A stretch of DNA of 25,398 nucleotides from Chromera velia (Eukaryota; Sar; Chromeraceae), in NCBI GenBank assembly GCA_018398765.1, contig JAHBMJ010001546.1:1187-26584 (forward strand). The letters run 5' to 3'. The notes under the pieces are model-generated. The model made no database searches, was not told where the DNA came from, and saw only the letters and a program-made list of their open reading frames with translations. The position numbers and the translations under genes were made by a program. Position 1 is the first letter of the stretch. Every line of letters begins with the position of its first letter. Positions 1 to 10,189 of the stretch are shown here, piece after piece.

Positions 1-68
<68 letters not shown>

Positions 69-70
69 TT
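1..70. repeat. (TG)n microsatellite
   Basis: Nearly uninterrupted TG dinucleotides with a few TATG variants run from the window edge to about position 70. The repeat is cut by the window start, so its true length is unknown. Confidence 0.95.
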
Positions 71-235
71 TAAGTTTCCTTCCTTCCCTCCTTGCTTTCC
101 CTCACTTCTCTTCTCCGTAGAGGACCTTTCGTTCTTTTTATGCTTTTGCTTTACACATGTCTAGCTGCCTCTCTGCCTGTCTGTCTATTCATGAAGAAAA
201 GGAGGAGGAAGAAAAAACATAAAGAAACATGTAGT

Positions 236-390
236 TAGTCTGTCTGTCTGTTTGTCTGTAGCTTCTCTGCCTATCTGCCTGCCTGTCTGTCAGTCACTCA
301 GTCTGTCTCTCTGTGAAAGCAGTCTGTCTGTCTGTCTGTCTGCCTGCCTGCCTGTCTGTCTGTCTGTCTGTCTGTATCTCTATGAAAGCA
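236..390. repeat. (TCTG)n / (TGCC)n microsatellite
   Basis: Tandem TCTG and TGCC tetramers, interrupted twice by a nearly identical spacer reading TCTCT(G/A)TGAAAGCAGTCT (about 307-324 and 376-393). The duplicated spacer shows that the array grew by copying a longer unit, not only single tetramers. Open frames on either strand here give only Cys/Leu/Ser or Asp/Arg/Gln strings and are not genes. Confidence 0.9.
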
Positions 391-472
391 GTCTTTTGAA
401 ACACCGTTATCTTGATTTTCATCGCAGGCAGAGGCTTCTGTGAGAGCTCTTTCCCAATTTTAGAGGGATTGA

Positions 473-2041
473 CCGGGAAGGATTCTTGACTACGTGGTGG
501 ACGAGATCTGTGCCTTGCTTCAGGGGTCACATCGAACGTTGCTGCAGGATCGGTATCCCTCGGCAATAGCATCTTCACCTCCGATCCCTTTTGCATTGAC
601 TGCCACTGCTCAGCAGCATAACAGCAGCCCTGCAGCTGCGTCAAGTGACTCTGTTGACCCTAGGAACAAGACCCAGTCAGACGTTGAGAGCCCAAAAGTT
701 AGTGGTGCAGGTGAGGAGACAAGCAAGATGGGGGAGCAGGGAAAACCGCAGAGTGCCAACGAAAGGGGCTGCAGTAGAGGGGAAGGAGATGCTTTGGCCA
801 CGTCTGCCTCTGCCGCCAGTGCTTCTGCATCTGCAGTGGCCGCGGGTGCCGGACTTCCACAAGGTTCCCGGCTTCGAACACGTCCGCAGGCAAAGCGGAA
901 CAAAGGGGGGCCGAGCCTTGCAGTACTTGGCAACGCGAGATTCAAAGACAGAGAGCATCATCTCGGACCCGAGCGTGAGGCTGTCAACGAGCTTCTCGTA
1001 GAGTATGGTGCAAAACCTCGCCGCGGTCTGAAATTCAAATCAGCCTTTGGTGAAGTAATGAAAGGGGCGTTAACACATGCCGCTCAGGCAGGAAAGGAGG
1101 CAATAGTTTTAAAAAGTGCGTCCGTCTTCATGCTTTCCATGCCCAGGCTGTTTTTATCTGGATCATTCTGTTCTTTTTTTTTTCTCCCGTCAGTGTGACA
1201 GTCTTCCGTCGCTGTCGGATGTTTCTCTAAAATTTAGTTTTCTTTGCTCATCTGTTTCATTCTTTAAACTTAGAGTTTTGGGAGTCTTGTTTTGTATATT
1301 CTTTCACTTTTATTTTTTTTAAAATCAAAAGTCATCGAGTCAGGATGAGTCAGGTGCTCTTGAACTCCCATACAAACCTTTAGATTTTTTACTTTTTCTG
1401 CATGCAGACATCTATCCGGGGGACACCGCCCCTTTCTGGATTGCCAGCATCAGCGAGGTCCGACGTGGTGGCGCAGAGATTTTAGGGTGGTGGTACAAGG
1501 GCAATGTGGATGGTCAATCACACAGTCTGGATTTGTCATAAACAGTGCATAAAAAATCCGTGTTCTGCAACCACGGCTTCCACTGGCAATCATTTGTGTG
1601 ACTGCTCAAAGATATTTCGCAAAGTTTAACATAGACTGTCGATCACATTGTATTTTTCGACCATGCAGGTCATGTTTTCAGCTGTAAATTATTCTTCTTT
1701 CGATGTATGATGCATGGCATTATATGCAGGGGGCATCTGCAAGCTTGCCTACTTGTCCCCAGAGCCAGGTGATCCAGAGGAGTCTCAAACTGAAGAAAAG
1801 AACAAAAAGGAAAAAAGCCTCCGGGCATTCCGTACCTTGAAACGGTTGGCATGACAGAGGTTTTGATGGTGATCGACCAGGCAGACCTCTTCACAGGGAG
1901 AGGGGCTGTGTCTAAAAAAAATTTCAGAGCAATTTGTAAGTTAGTGAACCAGAAGATTGAAAAAGGACAGATTAAGGTTGATGAAGAGGTTGCTCTAGAC
2001 ACTCTTAAGTGGCGCAATACATCAGACCCTGCGGTTGGATA
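473..2041 (+). pseudogene. Multi-exon gene or decayed gene with a PFWIASI...GWWYKGN exon; function unknown
   Basis: Three exons can be joined with consistent phases. Exon A (473 or earlier to 1115) is Ser/Ala-rich, then shows a compact stretch ending GKEAIVLK. Exon B (1408-1512) follows a CATGCAG acceptor and encodes YPGDTAPFWIASI...GWWYKGN. Exon C (1730-2041) follows TATGCAG and encodes an acidic/Lys-rich stretch, then PYLETVGMTEVLMVIDQADL and a terminator TAA. Donors are GTGCGT at 1116 and GTCAAT at 1513. The exon B pattern recalls small beta-barrel reader folds (BAH or Tudor-like), a resemblance by eye only. Two breaks are visible. The frame is lost near 486 (a clean frame ending GLTGKDS is cut off from DYVVDEICALLQ). 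A -1 shift is needed in the A6 run at 1811-1816 to join the two halves of exon C. No good ATG opens exon A; the first in-frame ATG with good context is at 728. It may be a pseudogene, a frameshifted gene, or a mobile-element protein. Confidence 0.42.
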
Positions 2042-2650
2042 ATTAAATTCACTTTGAATTCAGCTTTCTTCTTTTTTTACATAATACTATAATAGTAACT
2101 ATATAAAATTCAGTTGGTCTACTATAAAATATATATAATTTAAATTACACATATAATACTGCTAAATTTGATGAACTACATAAAAAATTTATCACGTTTT
2201 TTTTTTTTTTAATTTGATATCTAAATTAAACTACGAGAATAATTAAAATAGTTAAAAAAAACTGTTTTGTTGATGTTCAATCTAAAAGTCAATATTCTAA
2301 TTTATGTTTGGTTTAAAAGTATTTTTTTGTGTAGTATAAATAATAGAAATAAAAAATAAGAGATCTAATGAAAGCTAATCAGTTTATTATATTAATTTTG
2401 TTTCTAGCTCATACTTTTGGATCAATACCTAAAACTTGGAATTAATTGTCTGCATTAACTACTTCAATTCTTATTTTTTTAGAAATTTGAAAATAATAAG
2501 AAATTTAGAAAAATTCAATTAAATAATTTTACTTTTTACATCTTTAAGGATTTCATCACATTTAATGAGTTTGGTACTGAATGAGTTAGATCCTACATAT
2601 ATAGTTCTAATAAATGATAAATATAAATTACTTGAGTGGTTTTATATATC
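2042..2650. other. Very AT-rich intergenic segment
   Basis: About 600 bases of A/T homopolymers and TATATA strings with no open frame of note. The change in composition at both edges is abrupt. No gene, tRNA or inverted repeat was recognised. It could be an old AT-rich insertion or an intergenic spacer. Confidence 0.6.
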
Positions 2651-2656
2651 TAAAAG

Positions 2657-2793
2657 TCCGACTTCGGGGCAAAAGTCCACTTTTAAAGGCACAGGCCTAT
2701 AAGGAGGCAGTGGTGGCTTCCATAGTGAAGGACAGACGTTTGACGGATAACAGCATTCAACGGGGAAGCATCGGGGCTCTGAGGTAACCAATT
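2657..2793 (+). CDS. Possible isolated exon
   Basis: A 45-residue open stretch starts after a possible TAAAAG acceptor and ends at GAG|GTAACC, a good donor. It has a normal-looking amino acid mix, including KAQAYKEAVVASIVKDRR and LTDNSIQRGSIGALR, unlike its AT-rich left flank. No partner exon could be placed with confidence downstream, although the gene at 473-2041 lies upstream on the same strand. It could be a further exon of that gene, a remnant, or chance. Confidence 0.25.
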
Positions 2794-2799
2794 GAATAT

Positions 2800-3700
2800 A
2801 TGAGAACTTTCCTTCCCTCGGAGGGGAACTGGCTACTTTAATCCTATCTTGCTTCGCTTCTTTCCTCTCCTTAGCTGTCCTCTAATTCTCCCGTCTTCGA
2901 CACATTTTGTTTTCTCTCTGTATTTAAGAGATTGGGCAATGGAGCGAAAAAGGGGCAAAACATTGGTGGACCCCCTTCTTTTCCCTTTCTTCTCCTCGAG
3001 AAATGAGCGTCTGAGGGCAAAAATAAGAGAGAAGCAAAAAATAAAGGAAACGGTCATCTTTATCTCCCTTGAAAGGATCGTCTCTTGAGACTCTTTTGGG
3101 CTAGTTTCTGGGTGTCTGATGATTTGGTTATTTAAATCTGCAAGTCCAGTTCTCGTTTGGCTGCAAAAAGACAATGAGTGCATGCCGTTCTCGATGCAAG
3201 AAGAACTTAAACATCATCTATGAGAGCGTCTCGAATCTTCACTTCTGCATATCAGCCTAGCTCTCTGCCCGATCTCAGATGCAATCTGCAACCTGATTAA
3301 TTTGCCGATGGCGATCGAGGTTTCACTCAATTCATGCTGTGAGAGGTGTTTTTGACAGCTCTAATTCTGTATTAACTGGTTTTTAGCTCACTTTTCTTAA
3401 TTGTGCGTTCACATGTGGGTGGGTTTGAATGCTGGCCAAAGATTCAGAATCTGAAAAAGATGTAACAGAGAAGACAGGAATTAGAGACAAAAAGGATTCT
3501 CTCAGGACGTAGTGCAGCGGAATTGTCATTTTCTCGCTCAGCTGTTCTGAGACTCCTCTCTCTTACTTCAGTGTCTTTTCTCTATACTGGAAGGACTGAA
3601 GGGATTTCATCATCAACACCGCTGATACGGCTGAATGGTCTTCAAGCAAGGGAAAGATGGAGAGAGACAAATATCGAAAATTAAAGTCATCAACACTTCA
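2800..3700. other. No recognisable gene
   Basis: Mixed-composition sequence. Short open frames on both strands overlap each other and are rich in Lys/Arg/Ser, with no motif I recognise. No repeat structure stands out. Confidence 0.5.
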
Positions 3701-3705
3701 GCTAT

Positions 3706-3939
3706 ATGGTTGACTCTCTCCTAGACTCTCTCCCTCCAGGTAGAGAAGAAGAGGGGAGAAAGGAAAATAAGAGAAGAAGAAGAAAGACAAGGAGAGAACT
3801 GAAGAGAATCAAACCAGAACAAAGAAAACTGCCGGTCATTTATTTTGCCCTCGCTTATATAGTTTGGAATATCCCTTTCCTGGCCTTTGCGATTGATCCC
3901 GCAAGATGTTGTCTAGGATGTTGTCCTTGTTGCGTTTAA
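3706..3939 (+). CDS. Small open frame with basic stretch, one membrane segment and Cys tail (doubtful)
   Basis: An ATG-started frame of 77 residues. Residues 13-45 are strongly basic (KENKRRRRKTRRELKR), 47-62 are hydrophobic (IYFALAYIVWNIPFLAF) and the end is Cys-rich (CCLGCCPCCV). This would suit a tail-anchored peptide, but the basic run comes from purine-rich DNA and may be accidental. A second short frame ending at 5464 has a similar pattern (LFLSYILVYLPLIHF, then a Cys-containing tail). Function unknown. Confidence 0.15.
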   Translation: MVDSLLDSLPPGREEEGRKENKRRRRKTRRELKRIKPEQRKLPVIYFALAYIVWNIPFLAFAIDPARCCLGCCPCCV

Positions 3940-4191
3940 AAAAAAAAAAAAATTTCCCTTTTGTTTATTTTTTTTTCTTTTAGTGATGTTTTGGTGATCG
4001 AATCTCTGGGCCACGATCTTCCCTTCGTTAAATGATGCGTTGGTCGGTTCGTTCGCTTGTTTGTTTATTTGTTTATTTTTGTTGTTCTGGAGCTTGTTGA
4101 TGCCTTCCCGACATTTTTTTCTTTCTTGTCGATGTTCTAGTGTTCCTTTTTGTTTTATGTCAGCTTAAGCCTTTTCAACAGCTGCGTAATC

Positions 4192-4549
4192 TTATTTTTG
4201 AGGGTCAGAAGAAGAAGGACGAACGTTTTCACCAACTCTCGTAACATTATTCATCAATTGATAGCAATAGATCAAGAGTATAACAAAATGAAATGAGAAC
4301 ATGGCAAGCACCGTCATACTCAAAATTGGGTTGACGGAATTGAGTCGTTGAGCAATCCCAGTGGTGAATTTCGTTTGCGTGTACGATCCTCTTTGATTTT
4401 CACTTTCCAAAAGGGGTGTGATCGACGCACAATTTGGTAAAAGAAAGAAACATGTGGGGTTGAATTTGGTCTATGCTATCTTTTTGTACCCATCCGCTGA
4501 TGTGGTGATATACAACAGCAACGAAAGCAAGCAATAGAAAGATCAAGAT
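4192..4549 (-). pseudogene. Membrane-protein coding remnant (two overlapping hydrophobic frames)
   Basis: Two minus-strand frames overlap. Frame one (4549 down to 4400) begins ILIFLLLAFVAVVYHHISGW, a clear membrane segment with a polar edge, and stops at 4400-4402. Frame two (stop at 4192) holds TGIAQRLNSVNPILSMTVLA and then MFSFHFVILLIYCY, a second hydrophobic segment, and ends in a polar tail. The two could be exons of one multi-pass protein or parts broken by a frameshift. A diverged copy of the first segment lies at about 5925-6010 on the same strand. I do not recognise the family. Confidence 0.25.
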
Positions 4550-4749
4550 TCACATAAAAGGGGAAGACTAATCAAATTGGAGGGTTACACTGAGTCTCCT
4601 TAGTATATAAATGTTCATACACTAGATAAGAGGGGTATATACTGGACAATTTGCATGCTATAGAGAAAAAGCAGTATTTTCAGCTTATAACCGAACTAGT
4701 TGGGAAAACACATACAAAATATGGGTTTCTAACTCTTTATACTTCATGA

Positions 4750-5260
4750 GCAACCGACTGTTGAAGTTGTGTTACAAAGATTTTACACTGACATCTGTAT
4801 ACTACCCATACACTCGGTTAACCTAGTGTTTGACAGTGTTTAGGTAGTGTAAGCAATGTTAAAGCTTTTAATATATATAAAGAGTGAAATTAAACACTTA
4901 CAACATCTTAAAAAGTGTTTTAATTGACTAAATCAGTCATAAAACAGACAAACTTAATTTGTTTTTTCATCTTGATTGCTTCACAACAGTTGAGAGACGC
5001 TTTATTTGACAGTGTTGCACACTAGTGTTCGGCCCTTTACACTAGTATACAGTGTTGTACACTAGCCTAAAATTTTTCTAACACTATAGTAACAAGTGTT
5101 CAACACTAGTGTTAGTATAAATTTTTTGTGACACGACTTTTAAGGGGTATAACTTGTGCACTATAACGGACACTTGGCTAAAAATTGCATATTTCAGCTT
5201 TTCAGATCATGCCCTATCAAAAAATAAACTAGTATTTAAAGTGTTCAACAAACTAACTCG
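4750..5260. repeat. AT-rich segment dense in AACACTAGTGTT-type palindromes
   Basis: The pentamers ACACT and AGTGT occur about nineteen times in 500 bases, often paired head to head. There is a perfect 10-bp palindrome at 5019-5028 and a perfect 12-bp palindrome at 5102-5113. The flanks at about 4632 and 5139 share a weak similarity (AGGGGTATA...TTCAGCTT). It could be a decayed foldback or miniature transposon. No TIR or target duplication could be fixed. Confidence 0.5.
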
Positions 5261-5603
5261 AATCTCAGCTTTTAAAACACAGTGGGCACTACACCGGCCT
5301 TTGGCCACTACAACCCCCTAGCTAATCAAATGTCTCTTCGTTCTGGAGTCGTAGCTCTTTTGTTTCTTTCTTATATCCTCGTCTACCTTCCGTTAATTCA
5401 CTTCGTCCCCCAGAAAACGGCCTCAGCCCTATGCTCATACTGCATGGCGAGGAAATGCAAGTAAAAAAACAAACACGCTCTTGTGTTTGTCAACTAATAG
5501 CTAGCTCAGTAGAAGTTGTTCCTGTCATTGGAATTAAGACTGCAGAGTATGGAGAAAGGGGAAAAACCGTTTTTACACCTCCACCTTCATCTGCCAACTT
5601 CTG

Positions 5604-5611
5604 AGAGAGAG

Positions 5612-5654
<43 letters not shown>

Positions 5655-5707
5655 ATGAAAAAAAAAAAGAAAGAAACAAAGAAAGAACGAAAGAAAGCCA
5701 GCGTGCG

Positions 5708-5740
<33 letters not shown>
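5604..5740. repeat. Compound microsatellite (GA)n-(GAAA)n-(CG)n-(GA)n
   Basis: GAGA and GAAA purine repeats run to about 5697, followed by alternating GC (5702-5722) and then GA again to about 5740. The open frame through it (Lys/Arg/Glu repeats) is a product of the repeat and not a gene. Confidence 0.9.
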
Positions 5741-5924
5741 ATTGCAGAGAAACGAAAATGCGCTTTTTGTTTAGGATCTCACTTCTTCCTCCAGTTTGTA
5801 ACCCCCTCTGTCACCCTTTGCATGTCTGACAGGAAGCACGACAACAGAAATGAAAAATAAGAGTCTACATCGAGTCAGATCTGGTCATCATACTTTCAAA
5901 AGAGAAAGAATCATATAGATTGAG

Positions 5925-6010
5925 ACAAAGCCGTTTGTATGCCTATCTACTGACGTGGTGACGCACCACGGCCATGAAAGCAAACAAAGGACGGTGCAAA
6001 AGGGCTGAGT
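5925..6010 (-). repeat. Diverged copy of the membrane-segment sequence at 4470-4549
   Basis: Read on the minus strand, this segment encodes LFAFMAVVRHHVSR followed by a stop. The segment at 4549 encodes LLAFVAVVYHHISG. The DNA shares CTGA(C/T)GTGGTGA and GAAAGCAA blocks. Conservative replacements (V/M, I/V) hint that both once coded, but the similarity is short. Confidence 0.4.
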
Positions 6011-6049
6011 ATTCATATAGAAAAAAATAACCGACCGTTTCCTTCTCCT

Positions 6050-7010
6050 TTCTAGAGTTCCCTACAGGTCAACTCTAATGTGTCCCTGCCTTATATGGTT
6101 AAATGAGGTCTCTGGGTATGTTCAGCTCTCCTCTCTGCTTTGTGAATGCATTCTTTGATAATCTTCTCTCAAGTGAGGCAATTCTTTTGACCAGCCAAAA
6201 AATCGTGCGTGGAAGAACAAGGGGCATATGTTAGCAGTAACTGGGTATTCTCCGCTTACGATGCACTTCCTGTCTGCAGTGTTTGTTTTTAGACTCCTGA
6301 CTAGTAGGACTCCTGATGATTCTACAAGACCTGAAGGGGGTTGGAGGGGCCTTCTCTCGCTGCTTGGGTAGTTTGCAATTCGTAAGCCTGCATGCAAGTC
6401 TGATATTCATTTCGTTCCACCTTCATTCGAATTCGAATGTGTATCCGACGTTCTGTTTTCATGCTGTTGCTACCTCATAAAAGGTGAGGATCTTCATGTT
6501 GTTGGCATAAAAATTAACATACTCGCAATTTTGGAATGGCAAAGCAAAGAAGTAGCAAAACCAAAGTGACTGCTGGTGCTGGGGTATCGGAAAGTGCCCA
6601 AACGCGATTTCTTTTACTTGAATCATTATTTTTTCCTTTTTTTTAAAGAAGAGCACTCTCCCTTCCTTTCTTTTATTTGCTTTACCTGTCTTACTCCTTG
6701 TTTGATTAATCAGGTCTTTACCGGTTTTGCTCCATTCGATTAGACATGCGTGTAAAGCTCAGTAATTGATCACGCTTCTTTACTTTTCCATCTGTATTTC
6801 TCCTCACACTTTAGAAGTTGTTGCCGCCCGTCGCGCTGGTTTTCCTTCTTTGGTACTCCTTTTAGAAGACCAGATGTTAAACTTTGTCACTCCGGGCCCT
6901 TTCTTTTTGGCAACGTTCACCCTCTCTTGCATGCCTCCCACTCTATTCAAGCTAAATTTCTTTTTTCTCTCTTTTTTAACGAAAATTAAGCGAGCAAACA
7001 GAAAAGGAAA
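6050..7010. other. No recognisable gene
   Basis: Pyrimidine-rich mixed sequence. Open frames of 65-91 residues on both strands overlap and show no motif. No repeat of note was found until the TTAG array at 7015. Confidence 0.5.
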
Positions 7011-7168
7011 CAACTTAGTTAGTTAGTTAGTTAGTTAGAGGATGCTTAACCCCAGTTGGAGTGCTAAGCTCCCGGGGGGCACATACATGCATGGTTGTTG
7101 TTTGTTAAGTCGTCGGTGGAGTTGATCAGTTAGTCACTTTCTAAAATAGGGAGACAGACATCAAAGAG

Positions 7169-7561
7169 TCAGACCGGATGCGAGCGTAGAAGCGATCGAA
7201 TGACATTATGGATGAAGAGTTCAGATGTACTTACACCAGAGAGTAGACAGTTACAATCATTTGAATTAATAGATTCTAGTTCAGCCAGGCAGTGCAGGAA
7301 TTCTCTTTTATCCAGCCACTTGGCACATGAAGAAAGTCTATGCATGAAGTCATCAACACAGCGAATGCAAGAGTCATGTACACAAAGTTTGTGGTCGCTA
7401 CATTCAACAGACAGAGCACTGCTTTCGCCTTGTGGGTTAAATAAGAGCAGACGTAACAAACCGAACAGAGAGCCATCGGTTACTGTGAGAGCAGATCGAG
7501 GGAGGGCGGAAAAGGAGTAGAGACCAGAGGCGGAATTGTTGCAAAGAAGAAACACAAACAT
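7169..7561 (-). pseudogene. LINE copy A C-terminal region with Cys/His motif
   Basis: The frame aligns without gaps to copy B (20626-20871) over its first 80 residues: LPRSAL(T/S)VTDGS and CSD(H/K)KLC. It carries C65, C68, H74 and C79 in CIRCVDDFMHRLSSC, that is CxxC-x5-H-x4-C. This fits the zinc-knuckle-like motif near the C terminus of many LINE ORF2 proteins (CxxC...H...C), thought to bind nucleic acid. It continues past the motif as AKWLDKREFLHCL, then to a stop at 7169. The register differs from the RT frame, so it cannot be translated as one protein in this copy. Confidence 0.75.
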
Positions 7562-7924
7562 GCGATGAGAGGAGGGAAAAGCTTGTTGAAGGGGGATGAG
7601 CTTGGCAAGAGGAGGGAAATGTGAAGAAGCGATAGCCTCTGCCTAGAGCCTCTGCCCGCCGCGTGCAGACCTCTTCCGCAACTGTATATCTAGCTCTGCC
7701 CTTAAAGAAGAGAGAGCCGGTGCCTTGAACTCTCCGTCGCTGCTGCCCGCTGGTGTTGCGGCACTCCCACCCCCAACGAACAAACAAAATCCAGACCAGC
7801 CCAACGAAGCAGCCGCAAGGAGGCTCTTAAAAACTCTGGACAAGTGTTTCTCTTCCAGGCATGCAGCATTGCAGCAGGAATGGTGTGCATAGTTTGCGAG
7901 AGCGAGCACTACCAGTCGGCCACT

Positions 7925-9595
7925 CTAGAGTAAAGCAGAGCTTTTGCAGGAAGCAGGCCGAAAATACATAGGGAGGGCAAACGAAGACTGCGAGTAGACA
8001 GACGGCCATGCAGACCAGCATGCAAAACGGAGCTGCAAAGTATTGATTGCAAGAAGATCGGCATCACAAAGAGGGAAGCATTTGAGGCAGTACAGTGCAA
8101 CAGGGGACCAGCATGCTCTAAAAACAGTCATCTGCGCATCTACACTGAGGGGACCCATGCTGGCAATCAGACCAAACACAGCCTCTAGGGCGTAGGAGGC
8201 CGAAGCAATACGCGATTCAACTGTCTCACTGAGGCATCCCCCCTCAAAAAACAGGCACTCCAGGTACTTGTATTCCGTTGCCCATTCAACCTTTTTCCCT
8301 TTACATATACTACCAAACTGGAGCTTTTCCCAATTAAATGCAGAGGCAAACAGGCGGAGAATCTTTGTCTTTTTCAAATTGACTGTAAGTCTCCATTCTT
8401 TGCAGTACTTCTCGAAAGCAGAGAATTTCTTTTGAAGGTCTGAGACGGAATGGGCAAGAAAGCAAAGATCGTCAGCATAACCCAAATTGTCCAGGATACA
8501 ATCATCCAGCAAAACTGGCTCCGGCTCGCTCTCTAGCTCCTCTCCACTGCCCGCTTCCATTTCTACGTCTGCCCGCTCTCGCTCGACTGCCTCGCTGGCA
8601 TGCCTCACCTCGTTTTTACTTGCAGAACATACACGGGGGAGATCATTTATGTACAGAAGAAAAAGAATAGGCGAGAGGGCATCCCCTTGCTTCACTCCAA
8701 CACCCTCCCAAAAACGTAGAGAGTCCCCGTCAACCTTGCCCCATACCTCTCTGTATATTTCACAGATCATGTAGATGTCTGTCTCACTCAGTGATACGCC
8801 CTCATTTCTCAGTTTCTGAATTAACTTTGCTCTCGGCACAGTGTCAAACGCCTTTAAAAAGTTAATAAAACCTGCCAACAGAGCCTTTCTTTTCTTTTTG
8901 CACGAAGAGACAATAGAGGCAAGAGCATTAACCCCTTCCTTCATTCCTACCCCTTCACAGAACCCCAGCTGTCTGAAGTTAAGACGGACCTGGAAACGCA
9001 CACGGCAGTCCATCAGGAGGCCGAAAAGTTTAGCAAAAGGGTTCACAACATGGATTGGTCTCCATTCGTTGGGAGAGGGGGAAGCAGGGCCTTTCGGAAC
9101 TGGGCAAATGCATAAAACATTCCATAAAGGAGGCCAGTAAGCATGAATATGCATCAGGTTAAATAAAACAAAAAGTAAAAAGCGGGAGAGGGCAGATTTG
9201 GCAAAACAGAGATCTAGCTGTGCAAAAGAGATGCTTTCAAGGCCAGCAGCTTTCTTCTTGTTCATTTTCTTCAAGTGGGAAGAGATCAGGTAAAAAGAGA
9301 AGGGCAGAGCACTGCCAGAGGGGTGGAAGGGAGGAGGGGCAGGGGGATGGACCCAAGGAAGAGGCTCCTCGTTCGAATCTTCAAAAACACCCGCCCAATG
9401 GTTCAAAAATACGCGGGCAGACGGGTGTGATGCATCACCAGCCAATGAGGTGGCTTTCTTCTTCCTTTTCCAAAGGGAGAAAGAATCCTTGAGGAGTTCT
9501 TCTTGAACCCTCTGTGCTTTTTTCTTCTTCCAAGCAGCCTGTTTACGTTTAAAAAGGCTACGGCGGACCCGGAGTAGTCTCTGAAGGCGATCGAT
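7925..9595 (-). pseudogene. LINE copy A reverse transcriptase, catalytic Asp replaced
   Basis: Open for 557 codons after a TGA at 9596-9598. It begins with a basic, coiled-coil-like linker (RLQRLLRVRRSLFKRKQAAW) and HWAGVFED. RT motifs follow in order: KKKAAGLESISFAQLDL, CPVPKGPASPSPNEWRPI, FINFLKAFDTVP (motif A), GVGVKQGDALSPILFLLYIN (motif B), GYADDLCFL (motif C, codons 8468-8479) and LTVNLKKTKIL. Motif A of LINE RTs normally reads DFxKAFD; here the first Asp is Asn (AAC, plus-strand 8861-8863), which should abolish metal binding. A Glu-rich insert (about 8490-8640) sits between motifs B and C. The frame ends at 7925 in a tail that does not match copy B, whose SLRLPSLCI frame lies in another register here, so an indel sits near 8000-8100. 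Non-LTR RT by motif spacing; clade not determined. Confidence 0.9.
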
Positions 9596-9760
9596 TCAGA
9601 ATTCCAACCCTCTCCCACCCACATCTCTCACCAACTTCCAAACGCGGTCCGCCTCCCTCACTTCCTTTTGTATGGACTTGCATTCTTCATCAAACTAAGC
9701 CTCTTTCGTTCTATGCTTAACCCCTAATCCAATTAAACCCTGCTCCATCCTTTTTCAGTT

Positions 9761-10189
9761 TCACAGGCCCAACGAGCAGTCGAGACCACTCCTGGATAAA
9801 TCTGAGGAGGTAAGCGCGTCTGTTCTTGGCCCCACCTTGTGAGGAAAAGAGGGGATCAGGCGAATTAGAGGGGTCAGAAGAGAAAGGGCCCGGCGGGAGG
9901 ATTCGGGAGGGGGGGGAGGGACAGGTGGCTCCATAAAAGGCTCAATCTGGTTGTGATATTCCCACAGACCCGGCCAGCGTTGTTCTGCGAAACTTTTGAC
10001 TGCAACTGCCAATGATACAAGCTCTTCATCTGATATGGGGGTGGATCGGTTGGAACAGAAGAGCAAAGGGCATTCAGAAAGGTTCTGATGGGGCAGAAGG
10101 GCGTCTTCTTGCTCTGGTTCGATTGGAGGGGGGCAGAGGGAAAAAGAGACAGATGCGTGGTCGGGGGAGGCAATGCCATTAAAGAGGGA
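9761..10189 (-). pseudogene. LINE copy A N-terminal ORF region
   Basis: The open frame follows a stop at 10190-10192. It shows LPHQNLSECPLLFCSNR, SDEELVSLAVAVKSFAEQRW and then a proline run (EPPVPPPPP). The same blocks occur in copies B (SDEEIVPLA) and C (SDEEIAPLA), so this is conserved element coding. After the proline run the frame drifts: another frame carries QEWSRLLVGPVK, matching EEWSRVLVGPVK of copy C, so an indel lies near 9800-9870. In the continuing frame the expected Trp of EAWFDEEC is a TAG at 9695-9697. The function of this region is not known; in other LINEs the equivalent W..EC stretch precedes the RT. Confidence 0.7.

Noticed and set aside
610..961. Several minus-strand frames opposite exon A
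   Set aside because: Shadows of a GC-rich low-complexity coding exon.
5516..5860. Lys/Arg/Glu-rich frame of 114 codons
   Set aside because: Translation of the GAAA, CG and GA microsatellites.
8487..9140. Plus-strand frames across LINE copy A
   Set aside because: Antisense shadows of the RT coding strand, which carries all RT motifs.
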